Assembly (NCBI RefSeq): GCF_947179515.1
Contig: NC_067488.1
Span: 31,066,039 to 31,130,038 of the forward strand
Length of the DNA: 64,000 nt
Reading direction: 5' to 3'
DNA from: Apodemus sylvaticus
Taxonomy: Eukaryota > Chordata > Mammalia > Rodentia > Muridae
Shown here: positions 34,641 through 46,358 of the stretch, one piece after another
How the letters are laid out: each line of letters opens with the position of its first letter
Numbering within the stretch: the stretch's first letter is position 1
Translations under genes and position numbers: made by a program
The notes under the pieces: generated by a model
The model's input: only the letters and a program-made list of their open reading frames with translations
Databases searched by the model: none
Told to the model about the DNA's origin: nothing

Positions 34641-35259
34641 CACAAATCTGGATCAGAATTTTGGTCTACACTGAAGGCTCTGCCAGCCTTCCTGCTTCCT
34701 CCTTTGTAGTTTCTGATTGCATAGATTGCAGAAAAGCGCCTACCTTTTCACTGTGCTCGGGACTAATCTGAGCTCACAATGCCTTCTATCATATTTTTGT
34801 AGGTCTCAGCTACAAATGACATTCACATGTAACAGCTACCTTACCCATACTCTCAGTGCCTTCCTATCCCCACCTGCCTTCTTCTGAGCACAGTGTGCGG
34901 CTCATGGAGATGCAGCCGCCCCAGCGTTGGGCACAGTGGCATGTCACTCTCCCCTGTTATTAATGGAAGAGCTGATCACACCAAGGAGATGCCCTTCCCT
35001 TAGAGCTGCATGGGAAACGGCTGAAAAACACCCCATTAAGACCTGAAAGAGGCAATTTCAATTTCCTGTGGCTATGGTGATGCCACCAACATGGTGATTA
35101 CATATGCTGAGCAAATGCCATGCAGCAGGATGCCCTGTAATTGTGGACCCCAGGCCACGGGTTTTAGATAGAGGTTCAGATGGAGCAAAAGGAACAAACC
35201 TTGCCAGGCTGTGCTTATGGGCGGCAGGTACTCAGCAGGTATCCATTTCAGGAGTGCAA

Positions 35260-35261
<2 letters not shown>
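34641..35261. other. Unique, with likely L2 at 34790-34900
   Basis: 'aggtctcagctacaaatgac', 'attcacatgtaacagctacc' and 'ctcagtgccttcctatcccc' resemble the plus-strand L2 'caggtctcagctcaaatgtcacctcc' region. No gene seen. Confidence 0.45.
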
Positions 35262-35292
<31 letters not shown>

Positions 35293-35309
35293 TGTGTCTG
35301 TGTGTGTGT
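35262..35309 (+). repeat. (GT)n microsatellite
   Basis: GT repeat with two CTGT interruptions. Adjacent frames reading Cys-Val repeats are artefacts. Confidence 0.95.
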
Positions 35310-36484
35310 TTCCCTCTGGTTTACCACAGTCATTCCATCACTATCTTGAACTAAAGATAACTTTGGCCAGGTAGCCATGACAATAATCTAAGCACAGTTA
35401 TACAGCAACAGCTATGTAATAATAGTAGAGTAATAGCTATGTTACAGAAAGAGGTCTATGGTACTGATAATAGAGCTACTAACAACACATAGTGGAAGGG
35501 CTCCATTTGAAGATCCACATCTGGAATTCAACCCATTACTGCCTCAGGCCTGCCCCGCCTGCAACTGATCTCAGGAAGTATTAGTGTATATATAAGAAGT
35601 TGAAGGTGAAATGAGAGGAAATGAATGATGTAGTTTTATAAAGTTGTCGTCTATTATGGAGGTGGATTTGGTGGTCATGTAACTGTTTTCGACTAACCCT
35701 GAGTACTACAAGTAACCCTGGTTCTATAAATAAAGGCAATGAGCTTATTGATTACCCAGAGCTGGACTGAGGTGGCATTATTACTTTGTTGTATCCTTGG
35801 TGATCTATTTGGAATAAGTAGACATTTGCTCATATCTGCTCAGCAAATGTTCATGTAATATGTGAGTTATTCTTATGAGAGATCACAGAAGCTATAGGCC
35901 TAGAGATTGTTATTACAAATAAGGAAGATTAGATTCAAAGGGGGCTTAATGGGATAAGGTCATGATCACAGGGCTATTTAGTGGAAAAGTAAGGACTGGA
36001 ATTCAGAGAATCCAAGGGAAAGTCCAAACATTATTTTTTTTCATTAAATATGTATTTAATGCCTGCAGAGCCCACACTCTCAGTATGACAACCAGAATAC
36101 ATGTAGAATAACAAGGAAGTATTTTCCCCAGAGACTGAAGTCTAACTACATCTTATAAGCATTTAAAAAAGTACATAGAAGCCAGGATGAGGCTCCAGAT
36201 ATATCTGGCTTGTCAGGTGTTGATGTTTCCTGAATCTCTAAGACAGCGAAGTCATGGCTGTACTGTTCTGTATTACATTTAGATGCTGTAATATATACAA
36301 TTGGTAGTGTGATGGACTTAGGTAAAAATTAAAATATTTCATTAACGATTTCTTATCTTGTCTTTATGCCACAATACTAATACTCTATGTACATTAGATT
36401 AAATAAAACATATCATTTATAAATTTGCCAATTTCATTTTACTTTTTTAAAATATAGTTAATGGGGAATTAAAAATATGTCTAT
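35310..36484. other. Unassigned, with MIR at 35900-36015
   Basis: 'attacaaataaggaagatta', 'gggataaggtcatgatcaca' and 'gactggaattcagag' follow the antisense MIR core at about 35900-36015. The rest is AT-rich unique sequence. Confidence 0.5.
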
Positions 36485-36681
36485 CTTTTAAAAATTATTG
36501 TGTGTGTTATATAAATGCATTTACATATGAAGGTATTCTCAGAGACCAGAAGAGAATGTAGGGTCCCCTGAAACTGGAGTCACAGGTCGTTGCAACCCAC
36601 TGGATATAAGTGCTGGAAACAAACTCCAGTCCTCTACCAGAGCAGCAGGAACTCTTGACTCCTGAGCAATTTCTCTAGCCC
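36485..36681 (-). repeat. B3-type SINE
   Basis: The plus strand reads 'aaactggagtcacaggtcgt', 'gctggaaacaaactccagtc', 'ctctaccagagcagcagga', then 'gagcaatttctctagcccc', the antisense of the B2/B3 head. The tail is TG/AT-rich at 36485-36520. Confidence 0.75.
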
Positions 36682-36846
36682 CTTGTTTTACATTCAATAC
36701 TGTTGGACAATGATCACATGTCCAGAGTAAGATGGAGAGACAGGTACAGTTTTCTACAGCAACCCTGCAATCTCATTCTACACACTGCACCAACACACAA
36801 GGACATGAGATACTGGAGAGTATAGACAGAGGTTCTGGGCCTATTA

Positions 36847-36859
36847 CTTAAGAACTCTT
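36847..36859 (+). repeat. Left target-site duplication of L1-b
   Basis: The 13-bp word cttaagaactctt recurs exactly at 42807-42819. It directly precedes the T-rich tail of the minus-strand L1. The right copy is followed by AA, fitting the L1 endonuclease preference (TT/AA type). Confidence 0.93.
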
Positions 36860-37108
36860 TTTTTTTTTAATTTATTTTTTTTAATTTACATTACAAATGA
36901 TTTCCCCTTTTCTGGGTCCCCACTCCCCGAAAGTCCCATAAGCCCTCTTCCGTCCCCCTATTCTTCCATCCACCCCTTCCCACTTCCCTGTTCTGGAATT
37001 CCCCTATACTCTTGCACTGAGTCTTTCCAGAACCAGGGGCCACTCCTCCATTCTTTTTGGACATCATTTAATTTGTGGATTATGTCCTGGGTATTCAAAG
37101 TTTCTAGG

Positions 37109-40100
37109 CTAATATCCACTTATCAGTGAGTGCATACCATGATTGATCTTTTGAGACTGGGTTACCTCACTTAGTATGATGTTCTCCATCTCCATCCATT
37201 TGTCTAAGAATTTCATGAATTCATTGTTTCTAATGGCAGACTAGTACTCCATTGTGTAAATACACCACATTTTTTGTATCCGTTGAAGGACACCTAGGTT
37301 CTTTCCAGCTTCTGGCTACTACAAATAGGGCTGTTATGAACATAGTGGAGCATGTGTCCTTATTGCATGCTGAAGAATCCTCTGGATATATGTATGCCCA
37401 GGAGTGGTATAACAGGGTCCTTAGGAAGTGTCATGCCCAGTTTTCTGAGGAACCGCCAGACTGATTTCCAAAGTGGTTGCACCATCTTGCAATCCCACCA
37501 GCAGTGGAGGAGTGTTCCTCTTTCTCCACTCCAACACCTACTGTCTCCTGAGTTTTTGACCTTAGCCATTCTGACTGGTGTGAGGTGAAATCTCAGGGTT
37601 GTTTTGATTTGCATTTCCCTAATGATTAATGATGTTGAACATTTCTTAAGGTGTTTCTCAGTTCTCCGAAGTTCTTTATGTGAAAATTCTTTGTTTAGCT
37701 CCGTACCACACTTTTTAATGGGGCTATTTGGTTCTCTGGGTTCTACTTTCTTGAGTTCTTTGTATATATTAGATATTAGCCCTCTGTCGGATTTAAGGTT
37801 GGTGAAGATCCTTTCCCAGTCTGTTGGTTGATGTTTTGTCCTTTTGACGGTGTCCTTTGCCTTACAGAAACTTTGTAGTTTTATGAGGTCCCATTTGTCA
37901 ATTCTTGATCTTAGAGCATAAGCTATTAGTTTTCTATACAGGAACTTTTCCCCTGTGCCCATGTCCTCCAGGGTCTTCCCCAGTTTCTTTTCGATTAGTT
38001 TCAGTGTGTCAGGTTTGATGTGGAGGTCCTTGATCCATTTGGAGTTGAGCTTGGTACAAGGAGATAAGAATGGATCGATTTGCATTCTTCTGCATGCTGA
38101 CCTCCAATTGAACCAGCACCATTTGTTGAAAAGACTATATTTTTTCCACTGGATGCTTTCAGCTCCTTTGTTGAAGACCAAGTGACCATAGGTGTGCTGG
38201 TTCATTTCTGGGTCTTCAATCCTGTTCCATTCATCCGCTTGCCTGATATTGTACCAATACCATGCAGTTTTTATCACTATTGCTCTGTAGTAGAGTCTAA
38301 AGTCTGGGATATTGAATCCCCCTGAAGTTCTTTTACTGTTTAGAATAGTTTTAGCTATCCTGGGTTTTTTGTTATTCCAGATGAATTTGAGAATTGTTCT
38401 TTCTAGCTCTATGAAAAACTGGGTTGGTATTTTTATGGGAATAGCATTGAATCTGTAGATTGCCTTTGGCAAGATGGCCATTTTAACTATATTAATCCTG
38501 CCAATCCATGAGCATGGAAGGTTTTTCCATTTTCTGAGATCTTCTTCAATTTCCTTCTTCAGAGATCTGAAGTTCTTGTCATATAGGTCTTTCACTTGTT
38601 TGGTTAGAGTCACCCCAAGATACTTTATGCTGTTTGTAGCTATTGTGAAGGGGTCATTTCCCTAATTTCTTTCTCAGTCTGTTTATCCTTTGAATATATA
38701 AAGGCTACTGATTTGCTTGCATTGATTTTGTAGCCAGCCACTTTGCTGAAGTTGTTTATCAGCTGTAGGAGTTCTCTCGTAGAGTTTTTAGGGTCACTTA
38801 AGTATATGATCATATCATCTGCAAATAGTAATAGTTTGAATTCTTCCTTTCCAATTTGTATCCCTTTGACTTTCTTCTGTTGTCTAATTGCTCTAGCTAG
38901 GACTTCAAGAACTTATATTGAAAAGATATGGAGAGAGGGGGCAGCCTTGTCTAGTCTCTGATTTTAGTGGGATTACATCAAGTTTCTCTCCATTTAGTTT
39001 GATGTTGGCTACCGGTTTGCTGTATATTGCTTTTACTATGTTTAGATATGGGCCTTGAATTCCTGTCCTTTCCAAGACTTTTAGCATGAAAGGATGCTGA
39101 ATTTTGTCAAATGTTTTTTTAGCATCTAATGAAATGATCATGTGGTTTTTTTCTTTGAGTTTGTTTATGTAGTGGATAGCATTTATGGATTTCCTTATAT
39201 TGAACCATCCCTGCATCCCTGGGATGAAGCCTACTTGATCATGGTGGATGATCGTTTTGATGTGTTCTTGGATTTGGTGGGCAAGAATTTTATTTAGTAT
39301 TTTTGCATCGATATTCATAGGGGCAATTGGCCTGAAATTCTCTTTCTTAGTTGGATCTTTGTGTGGTTTTGGTATCAGTGTAATAGTGGCTTCGAAGAAG
39401 GAGTTGGGTAGTGTTCCTTCTGTTTCTATTTGGTGGAAAAGTTTGAAGAGTATTGGTGTTAAGTCTTCTTTGAAGGTCTGATAGAATTCTGCACTGAAAC
39501 CATCTGGTCCTGTGCTTTTTTGGGTTGGAAGCCTATCTATGACCCCTTCTATTTTTTTAGGGGTTATGGGTCTGTTTAGATGGTCTATTTGATCCTGGTT
39601 TAATTTTCGTAATTGGTATCTGTCTAAGAAAATGTCCATTTCCTCCAGATTCTCCAGTTGTGTTGAATACAGGTTTTTGTAGTAGGATCTGATGATTTTT
39701 TGAATTTCCTCGGTTTCATTTCTAATTTTGTTAATTTGGATACTTTCTCTGTGCCCTTTGGTTAGTCTGGCTAAGGGTTTATCTATCTTCTTGATTTTTT
39801 CAAAGAACCAGCTTTTGGTCTTATTGATTCGTTGTATGGTTCTCTTGGTTTCTACTTGATTGATTTCAGCCCTGAGTTTGATGATTTCCTGTCTTCTTCT
39901 CCTCCTGGGTGAATTAGCTTCTTCTTGTTCCAGGGTTTTCAGTTGTTCCATTAGTCTTCTAGTATAAGCTCTCTCGAATTTCTTTTTGGAGGCACTCAAA
40001 GCTATGAGTTTTCCTCTTAGCACTGCTTTCATTGTGTCCCATAGATTTGTGTATGTTGTGCCTTCATTTTCATTAAATTCTAAGAAATCTTTGATTTCTT

Positions 40101-40900
40101 TCTTTATTTCTTCCTTGACGAAGGTATCATTGAGTAGAGTATTGTTCAGTTTTCATGTGTATGTGGGCTTTCTGTTGTTTTTACTGTTACTAAAACCACT
40201 TTTACTCCATAGTGATCTGATAGGAGGCATGGGATTATTTCAATCTTCTTATGTTTGTTGAGGTCTGTCTTGTGACCTACTATATGATTATTGTGGAGAA
40301 GGTACCATGAGGTGCTGAGAAAAAGGTATATTCTTTTGCTTTGGGATAAAAAGTTCTATATATATCTGTTAACTCCAATTGGTTCAAAGCTTCAATTAGT
40401 TTTATTGTCTCCCTGTTTAGTTTCTGTTTTCCTGATCGGTCCACTGGTGAAAGTGGAGTGTTGAAGTCACCCACAATTATTGTGTTAGGTACAATGTGTA
40501 CTTTGAGCTTTAGTAAAGTTTCTTTTATGAATGAGGGCGCCCTTGTATTTGGGGCATAGATGTTCAGGATTGAGAGTTCTTCTTGTTGGATTTTTCCTTT
40601 GACCAGCAAGTAGTGACCTTCCATGTCTCTTTTGATGACATTAGGTTGAAAGTCAATTTTATCTGAAATTAGAATGGCAACTCCAGCTTGTTTCCTGGGA
40701 CCATTTGCTTGTAGAACTGTCTTCCAGTCTTTTACTCTAAGGTAGTTTTTGTCTTTGACATTGAGGTGTGTTTCCTGTATGCAGCAAAATGTAGGGTCCT
40801 GTTTACGTAACCAGTCTGTTAGTCTATGTCTTTTTATTGGGGAATTGAGTCCATTGATGTTAAGAGATATCAAGGAGTAGAGGTTATTGCTTCCTATCAT
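37109..40900 (-). pseudogene. L1 ORF2, multiply frameshifted
   Basis: The frame starts at 40900 with the same MIGSNN opening. Endonuclease residues N14, E43 and D145/N147 are present, but the frame breaks just after APHGTFS, before D205/H230, at about 40287 (one base lost). Further breaks include a one-base gain at about 38908-38915 (after PYLFN), a one-base loss at about 38650, a 6-base loss in the Cys-rich region near 37527 and a 4-base gain near 37389-37393. A 21-base in-frame loss near 39712 removes seven residues. The RT box still reads ADD (38815-38825). It cannot encode a working protein. Confidence 0.93.
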
Positions 40901-40957
40901 TTTTGATTATAATTTTATATGTGTATGGTTATCTTCTTTGGGTTTGATGAAAGAAGC

Positions 40958-42170
40958 TTAATATCTTGCTCTTTCCAGTGTATAGTTTCCCTCGTTGTAA
41001 TGGTGCTTTCCCCCTATTATCCTTTGTAGGGCTGGGTTTGTAGAAAGATATTGTGTAAATTTGGTTTTGTCATGGAATATCTTGGTTTCTCCATCTAGAG
41101 TAATTGAGAGTTTCGTTGGGTATAGTAGTCTCGGCTGGCATTTGTGTTCTCTTAGAGTCTGCATGAGCTCCGCCCAGGATCTTCTAGCTTTCATGGTCTC
41201 TGGTGAGAAATCTGGTGTAATTCTGATAGGTCTTCCTTTATATGTTACTTGCCCTTTTTCTCTTACTGCCCTAAGTATTCTTTCTTTGTTTAGTACATTT
41301 GGGGTTTTGATTATTATGTGACAGGAGGTATTTCTGTTCTGGTCTAGTCTGTTTGGAGTTCTGTAGGCTTCTTGTATATTCATGGGCATCTCTCTCTTTA
41401 GGTTAGGGAAGTTTTCTTCCATAATTTTGTTGAAGATATTTGCTGTCCCTTTAAGTTGTAAATCTTCACTCTCTCATCAATACCTATAATCCTTAGATTT
41501 GGCTTTCTCATTGTGTCCTGGATTTCCTGGATATTTTGGGTTACAAGCTTTTTGCATTTTGCATTTTCTTTAACTGTTGAGTCCATGCTTTCTATGGTAT
41601 TTTCGGCATCTGAGATTCTTTCTTCTATCTTTTGTATTCTGTTGTTGATATTTGCGTCTATGGTCCCTGATTTCTTCCCAAGGTGTTCTATCTCCAAAGT
41701 TGTCTCCTTTTGTGCTTTCTTAGTTGTTTCTACTTCTGTTTTTAGATCCTGGAAATTTTTGCTCAGTTCTGTCATTTGCTTGTTTGTGTTTTCCTCTAAT
41801 TCTTTAAGCGATTTTTGTGTTTCCTCTTTTATGACTTCTGCCTGTTGATCAAGGTTCTCCTGTATTTCTTTAAGTGATTTTTGCGTTTCCTCCTTATTGG
41901 CTTTTTGTATTCTCCTGAATTTCTTTCAATGATTTTTGTGTTTCCCTTGTAAAGGCTTCTAATTTTTGATCCATTTTCTCCTGAGTTTCTTTAAGTATGT
42001 CCTTCTTGTGTTCCTGTACTTGCATCATGACCGGTGATTTTTAAATCCAAATCTTGTTTCTCTGGTGTGTTGGGGTATCCAGGACTTGCTAATGTTGGAG
42101 AATTGGGTTCAGATGCTGCCATAATGCCTTGGTTTTTGTTAGTAACGTTCCTATGTTTGCCTTTAGCCAT
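40958..42170 (-). pseudogene. L1 ORF1, frameshifted
   Basis: The start is the MAKGKHRN run at 42170. An early frameshift near 42040 (an extra T in the run 'gatttttaaatcc') and another near 41910 break the coiled-coil part. The frame re-opens at 41775 and again at 41422, where a base gain in 'ctctctcatc' (about 41471-41480) separates the RRM and C-terminal parts. Those parts still read well (for example PMNIQEAYRTPNRLDQNRN). The coiled coil has one 66-nt unit fewer than the copy at 32754-34024. Confidence 0.9.
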
Positions 42171-42806
42171 CTGGTTCACCCAGGAGTTAGATAGTCTTAT
42201 TGTCACTGGCTGGTGCTTCTACCTACTATGGATCTTTAAGATTATCTCTGCAACACTGGATGACTGGGTTTCTTCTGGCATGGATTACTGATATGCTGGC
42301 TTCCTCTTTTGTGCTTTTGGAGCCCTTCTCAGTCTTGCCTCGAGCCATGTTATACTTAGGTTGTCAAGATCAACCAGGTGTTCTCTGTCTGCTCTATTAT
42401 GGAGGGAAGAAGTTGTGGTGGCAGTCACTCCCTCTGTTGATTCTCACATAGGACCCAGGTCCTGCGATGGACTGGCTTGCAGATGAACCGCCTATGTGCT
42501 CAGTTCCTGAGTGTAGGCAGACCTCTGGTGTTTGCACTACCAGAAATCTAAAGTTCAGGGTGATACAGTACCTAGTGATCCTTTTTTGTCCCTGCAGACT
42601 GCAAATATGGCCGCGGGGCTTCTCTCCTTCCACAGCTTCCTGGGCAGGACATGGGCCCAGAGCTCGGAGGGCTGGCAGACAAAAGCCGCCTAAGTGCTCA
42701 GTTCCTGAGTGCAGGCAGACCCCTGGCGGTTTGCACCACCAGAAATCTAAAGCTCAGGGTGATACAGAACCTAGTGATCCTTTTGTGTCCCTGCAGACTG
42801 CAAATC
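42171..42806 (-). promoter_or_regulatory. L1-b 5' UTR with two monomers
   Basis: Two tandem units share the ends 'ctcagttcctgagtg(c/t)aggc' and 'cctgcagactgcaaat'. One is about 42407-42606 (left edge degenerate) and the other 42607-42805 (199 bases). This is the monomer organisation of murine L1 promoters, each monomer acting as a promoter module. A YY1-like core (aatatggccgc) sits at the monomer junction 42603-42613. Sequence nearer ORF1 (42171-42406) is non-monomeric. Confidence 0.8.
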
Positions 42807-42819
42807 CTTAAGAACTCTT
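42807..42819 (+). repeat. Right target-site duplication of L1-b
   Basis: Exact copy of the 13-bp word at 36847-36859, followed by aagtaacc. Confidence 0.93.
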
Positions 42820-42844
42820 AAGTAACCTTGGGTTTGAGTCATAT

Positions 42845-42975
42845 TTTCTGTGTTCTAATCTAGGTTGGGCTGTAGGGATTGAGATTGATGACTGGCTGAA
42901 TGACCTTGGGTAAGAGATGCTATTTCTTCACCTGGAAAATAGGAAGAATTAGGTTAAAGTTTCACTGAAGTAAAA
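42845..42975 (+). repeat. MIR remnant
   Basis: 'actggctgaatgaccttggg', 'taagagatgctatttcttca' and 'cctggaaaataggaagaatt' follow the plus-strand MIR core (gtgaccttgggcaagt... ctgtaaaatggg). Confidence 0.6.
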
Positions 42976-43442
42976 TTGGATGTTGCTCTTATTCTCTCTG
43001 TTTTGGGTTCTGTATCTTTTCTGTGAATTTGGTTCTATGGCCTTCATTCACTGAACCCTACACCATCTTTGGTGTCATTAATGCATTTTTACTCCTGGCC
43101 AATGAAATCCACAGGCATCAATCTAGTTTGTTTTTGGAGTCTCTTATCCTAGATAATGAAATGGAGTCCCTTAATCTGTTGACTACTTTTCTGTTATGCT
43201 TAAACAAAAGGTTACATGCAAATAAGATGAGTTAACTCTGGCAGAGTGTTGATATAACTTCTTATTCTATACTTTCAACTTCTTTGCTCATTCTACATCA
43301 TTCATAATCCCGAAACACCTAGACTCAACACTTGATCTGCTTTCTGACAGACTCTACTATCCATCTGGATTTCAGGAGAACTGTTGAGAGAAGTTCTGTG
43401 GCCACTATGTCAACTCAAAAACTAGAGAATCTAGGTGAGATG

Positions 43443-43445
<3 letters not shown>
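42976..43445. other. No feature recognised
   Basis: Unique sequence between a MIR and a GT repeat. The 70-codon frame at 43023 is not recognisable. Confidence 0.45.

Positions 43446-43478
<33 letters not shown>
43446..43478 (+). repeat. (GT)n microsatellite
   Basis: Uninterrupted GT repeat of about 16 units. Confidence 0.95.
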
Positions 43479-43481
<3 letters not shown>

Positions 43482-44491
43482 GGGAATTGTATCTGGCATT
43501 AAATTTGTGAATGCAGACATATCATGGGTCTTTCCAAGTCACTTTGCTTCACTTATGAAATTGAAACAGTTGTCTTTGTTCACCAAGTTATAAAAGTTAC
43601 AAGAACTGTAAGCATGAAGATTACCAAGTAAAAGCTAAAATAATCAGAAAGATCTTGACAATTATGGAAAGGCAGAGGTTAATGGGAAGTTTCTTCACTG
43701 AGGATTAAGGGCAGAAACTGGGTTACAAAGATTTTGTGGAATGTTTGTTGGCTCTTAATTTAAAAATTTCTGATCACAATATTTATAGTGGAAAATTTGG
43801 GGAATAACATTAATAAAGACAACAATTTTAAGTCACACATTGAGAACTAATGTTTGTTAGAGTTTTGAAGACCTCTGTAGCATATATTACTTAACTTGAT
43901 AAGATAGAGGTGAAAGAAGATTCTGGCTGTTTAATATTATTTGAGCACACAGGCTTGGCATAAACTAGGAGGGGAATTTGGTTATGTGTATAGAACATAA
44001 AGGAAGATAATACTGGAGACAAGTCAAATGGATTTTGTATACAGAGATTAAAAACAAAAACAAAAGCAAAACAAAACAAAAAACCTTGCCCTTTTTCCTG
44101 GGAGGAAAGAAAGCCATTCAGTTTCAACATTCTCTATATCCCCTTCCTGCTGCCTGGCCTGATTTTATCAATTGAATCATTGAAAGAATTTGCTATGAGA
44201 ATTGCCCTCTCATGCCTAACAAGTGAACAGAGGGTTTAGAACATATATTTCCAAGTAGAATCATCCCCACCAGAGTATGCTTATCTTGTATAAAATGAAG
44301 CTCCCTAGACAAGAGTTAATGCGAGGCTTCTCTGTAGTTGTAATTGACAAAAACACTGAGAATCCCCCTGAGCCCTGCTGTACTTGTAAAGATCTTTCAG
44401 ACACCTTTGTCCATGTGGCATGTAGGTTAGAAAGCATTGAATTTATATACCTTTCTGATTAAAGATGGAGTAGCTAGGTAAGTGAAAAGGA

Positions 44492-44494
<3 letters not shown>
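43479..44494. other. No gene recognised
   Basis: AT-rich. It has an A-rich (AAAAC)n-like run at 44048-44082 on the plus strand. Confidence 0.45.

Positions 44495-44537
<43 letters not shown>
44495..44537 (+). repeat. (GA)n microsatellite
   Basis: About 21 GA units inside a wider purine-rich stretch. Confidence 0.95.
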
Positions 44538-44539
<2 letters not shown>

Positions 44540-45798
44540 ATGTGTATAATACAGAGGGGGAGGATAGACTGCTTCTAAGTTGTTATGAAGTATGAACAGA
44601 GAACAGGAAAGAGAGAAGGAGAAAGAAAAAAATCACGACAATTGTATGTAGATAATAAAAGATAATAAAAGGTGCAGAAAAGAGAGGGAGGGGGAAAAAC
44701 AGGAAACTGAGTGACAGAGACAGGGGAGACAGTCATTACTACTCAATGATTAATACCGGATTAAATGAAATATTCATGAAAGGAAATTGGAGCTATAGAC
44801 AAACCCAAGTGCCACTTCCCTGAAGCCCTTCCCCCTTGCCTCTCAAAAGTGAACCCCTTGGAGATTCATGCCCTCTCTTGTCATTACCTGGGAACAATAT
44901 AGATCGATGTGGCCAGGAGGTGGAGTTTGTTTCTTGGATGTCATTTGACTCCACTACAAATAACTCTGAAACTTCATGGAAATGGAGACATATTTGAAAT
45001 GGTTCTTAGTGCCTTGGAGATGATCTAGATGACTTTTCTATTCTTTGAGGCTTACCTATGTCCTGTGTCTCAGAGTTTCCTAAGGTTTTCATCTCTTTCA
45101 GGAAATGGTTGAAAACATCCTCATGAGGTCATTGCCTGCCTCATATACATCCCTCCAACCCCATCATTGGTGTGTAACAAAAGTTCTAAGTCTAGGACAC
45201 TGCCATCTGCACAGTCCCTGTGAATGTGAGGGAGGCACTATTTCTCCCAACCTCACTTCTCAACTATGTGTATACTCTCCTGTCTAGCCTCAAGCAAGTA
45301 TTACCCATGAAGGACAAGAAAGTGCTCTCCATAGAAGAAGGAACTAGATATTTCCCCCTTCCATCCCTCCCTACTTTGGCTCTCTAGAACATGGTATAAA
45401 ACTGGTTCCCTATCACTGGACCTTGTTCCTGGGGAATTGTCATCTAAGTTTGCCTGGGCTTCGGAATCTGTACTGTCTTCCAGTAGAAGCTCACCTAGGC
45501 ATTCTTATCTGGGATCTCCACTTTGCATACCATTCCCCATCAACTGGTTGAAATACCTGCATATTTTTCTGGACCAAAAGTTCTATTTGGGATAGATTGC
45601 TGCTCTCTAAAACACCGATTTCCTTAGCAACAAGGAAAAGATAGAGCTGAGTAGCTGTGTCAATCCTTATACCATGCAAATGATCTGAACTGTCAATTTT
45701 CCATTCTGATGGTATCATAAAATGTTTTTAAAAATCATTATTGCTTATTATTATTGTTGCTGTTTATCTTAGTGTCTTCATTTGAAATGGAGATGAAG
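44538..45798. other. No gene recognised
   Basis: Purine-rich on the left (44590-44730), then unique sequence. Frames at 45105 and 45491 show no motif. Confidence 0.45.
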
Positions 45799-45906
45799 CA
45801 AGGTGTGATGGTACACAGTTATAATCATAGCACTCTGGGATTGAAGTTGAGGAGTGAGAATCACCATGTGCTGAGGCCAGGTTGGGCTATAGAATGAGAT
45901 CTTATC
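45799..45906 (+). repeat. B1-related SINE
   Basis: 'gcaaggtgtgatggtacaca', 'cataatcatagc'-like wording, 'actctgggattgaagttgag', 'ctgaggccaggttgggctat' and 'gagatcttatctcaccc' follow the B1 body; old copy. Confidence 0.65.
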
Positions 45907-46211
45907 TCACCCAGTTTTCCCCAGAAATTAAAATAGAATTAGTAGTGTTTCCTTCTATGTTACTGTATGAAGATAGAGTACGGGATCCCTGAACTATGAA
46001 ACCTATTCTGGTGTTACATACTGTGGTGAATTTGAAAGTGCTATAAAGAATAAATGTCTCTACTTTTTCACTGCTGGCTCCACAGTGCCAATGCACAATT
46101 CTTACTTAGGTGTGTAGTTGGAGCTCAGTCATGTCACAGTCTTCAATTCGTCTTAGATCTGGAAAGTACAAAGATATTTGCCTCTTTATATTAATTCTTC
46201 TTGTTTTGTCT

Positions 46212-46358
46212 TATTTTCTTTTGAGACAGGGTCTTTCTATGTATTCCTGGCTGGCCTGGAATTTTCTATATGGATCCGACGGGCCTCAGACTAAAGAGAT
46301 TTCTCTGAATCTGTGTTCTTAGTACTGGGATAAAGGATGTGCATTCCTATGCCTAGCT
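46212..46358 (-). repeat. B1 SINE
   Basis: The plus strand reads 'ttttgagacagggtctttct', 'gtattcctggctggcctgga', 'tagtactgggataaaggatg' and 'tgcattcctatgcctagctt', the antisense of B1 over nearly its whole length. Confidence 0.85.

Larger units (their letters stand above)
36860..42806 (-). mobile_element. Full-length L1 (L1-b)
   Basis: A 5.95-kb L1 on the minus strand between perfect 13-bp target-site duplications. The order is 5' UTR with tandem monomers (42806-42171), ORF1 (42170-40958), ORF2 (40900-37109), 3' UTR and T-rich tail. It has more indels than the first L1 and lacks part of the C-rich 3' UTR block. The 5' end falls at a monomer boundary, so it may have started inside a longer monomer array. 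Confidence 0.95.
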
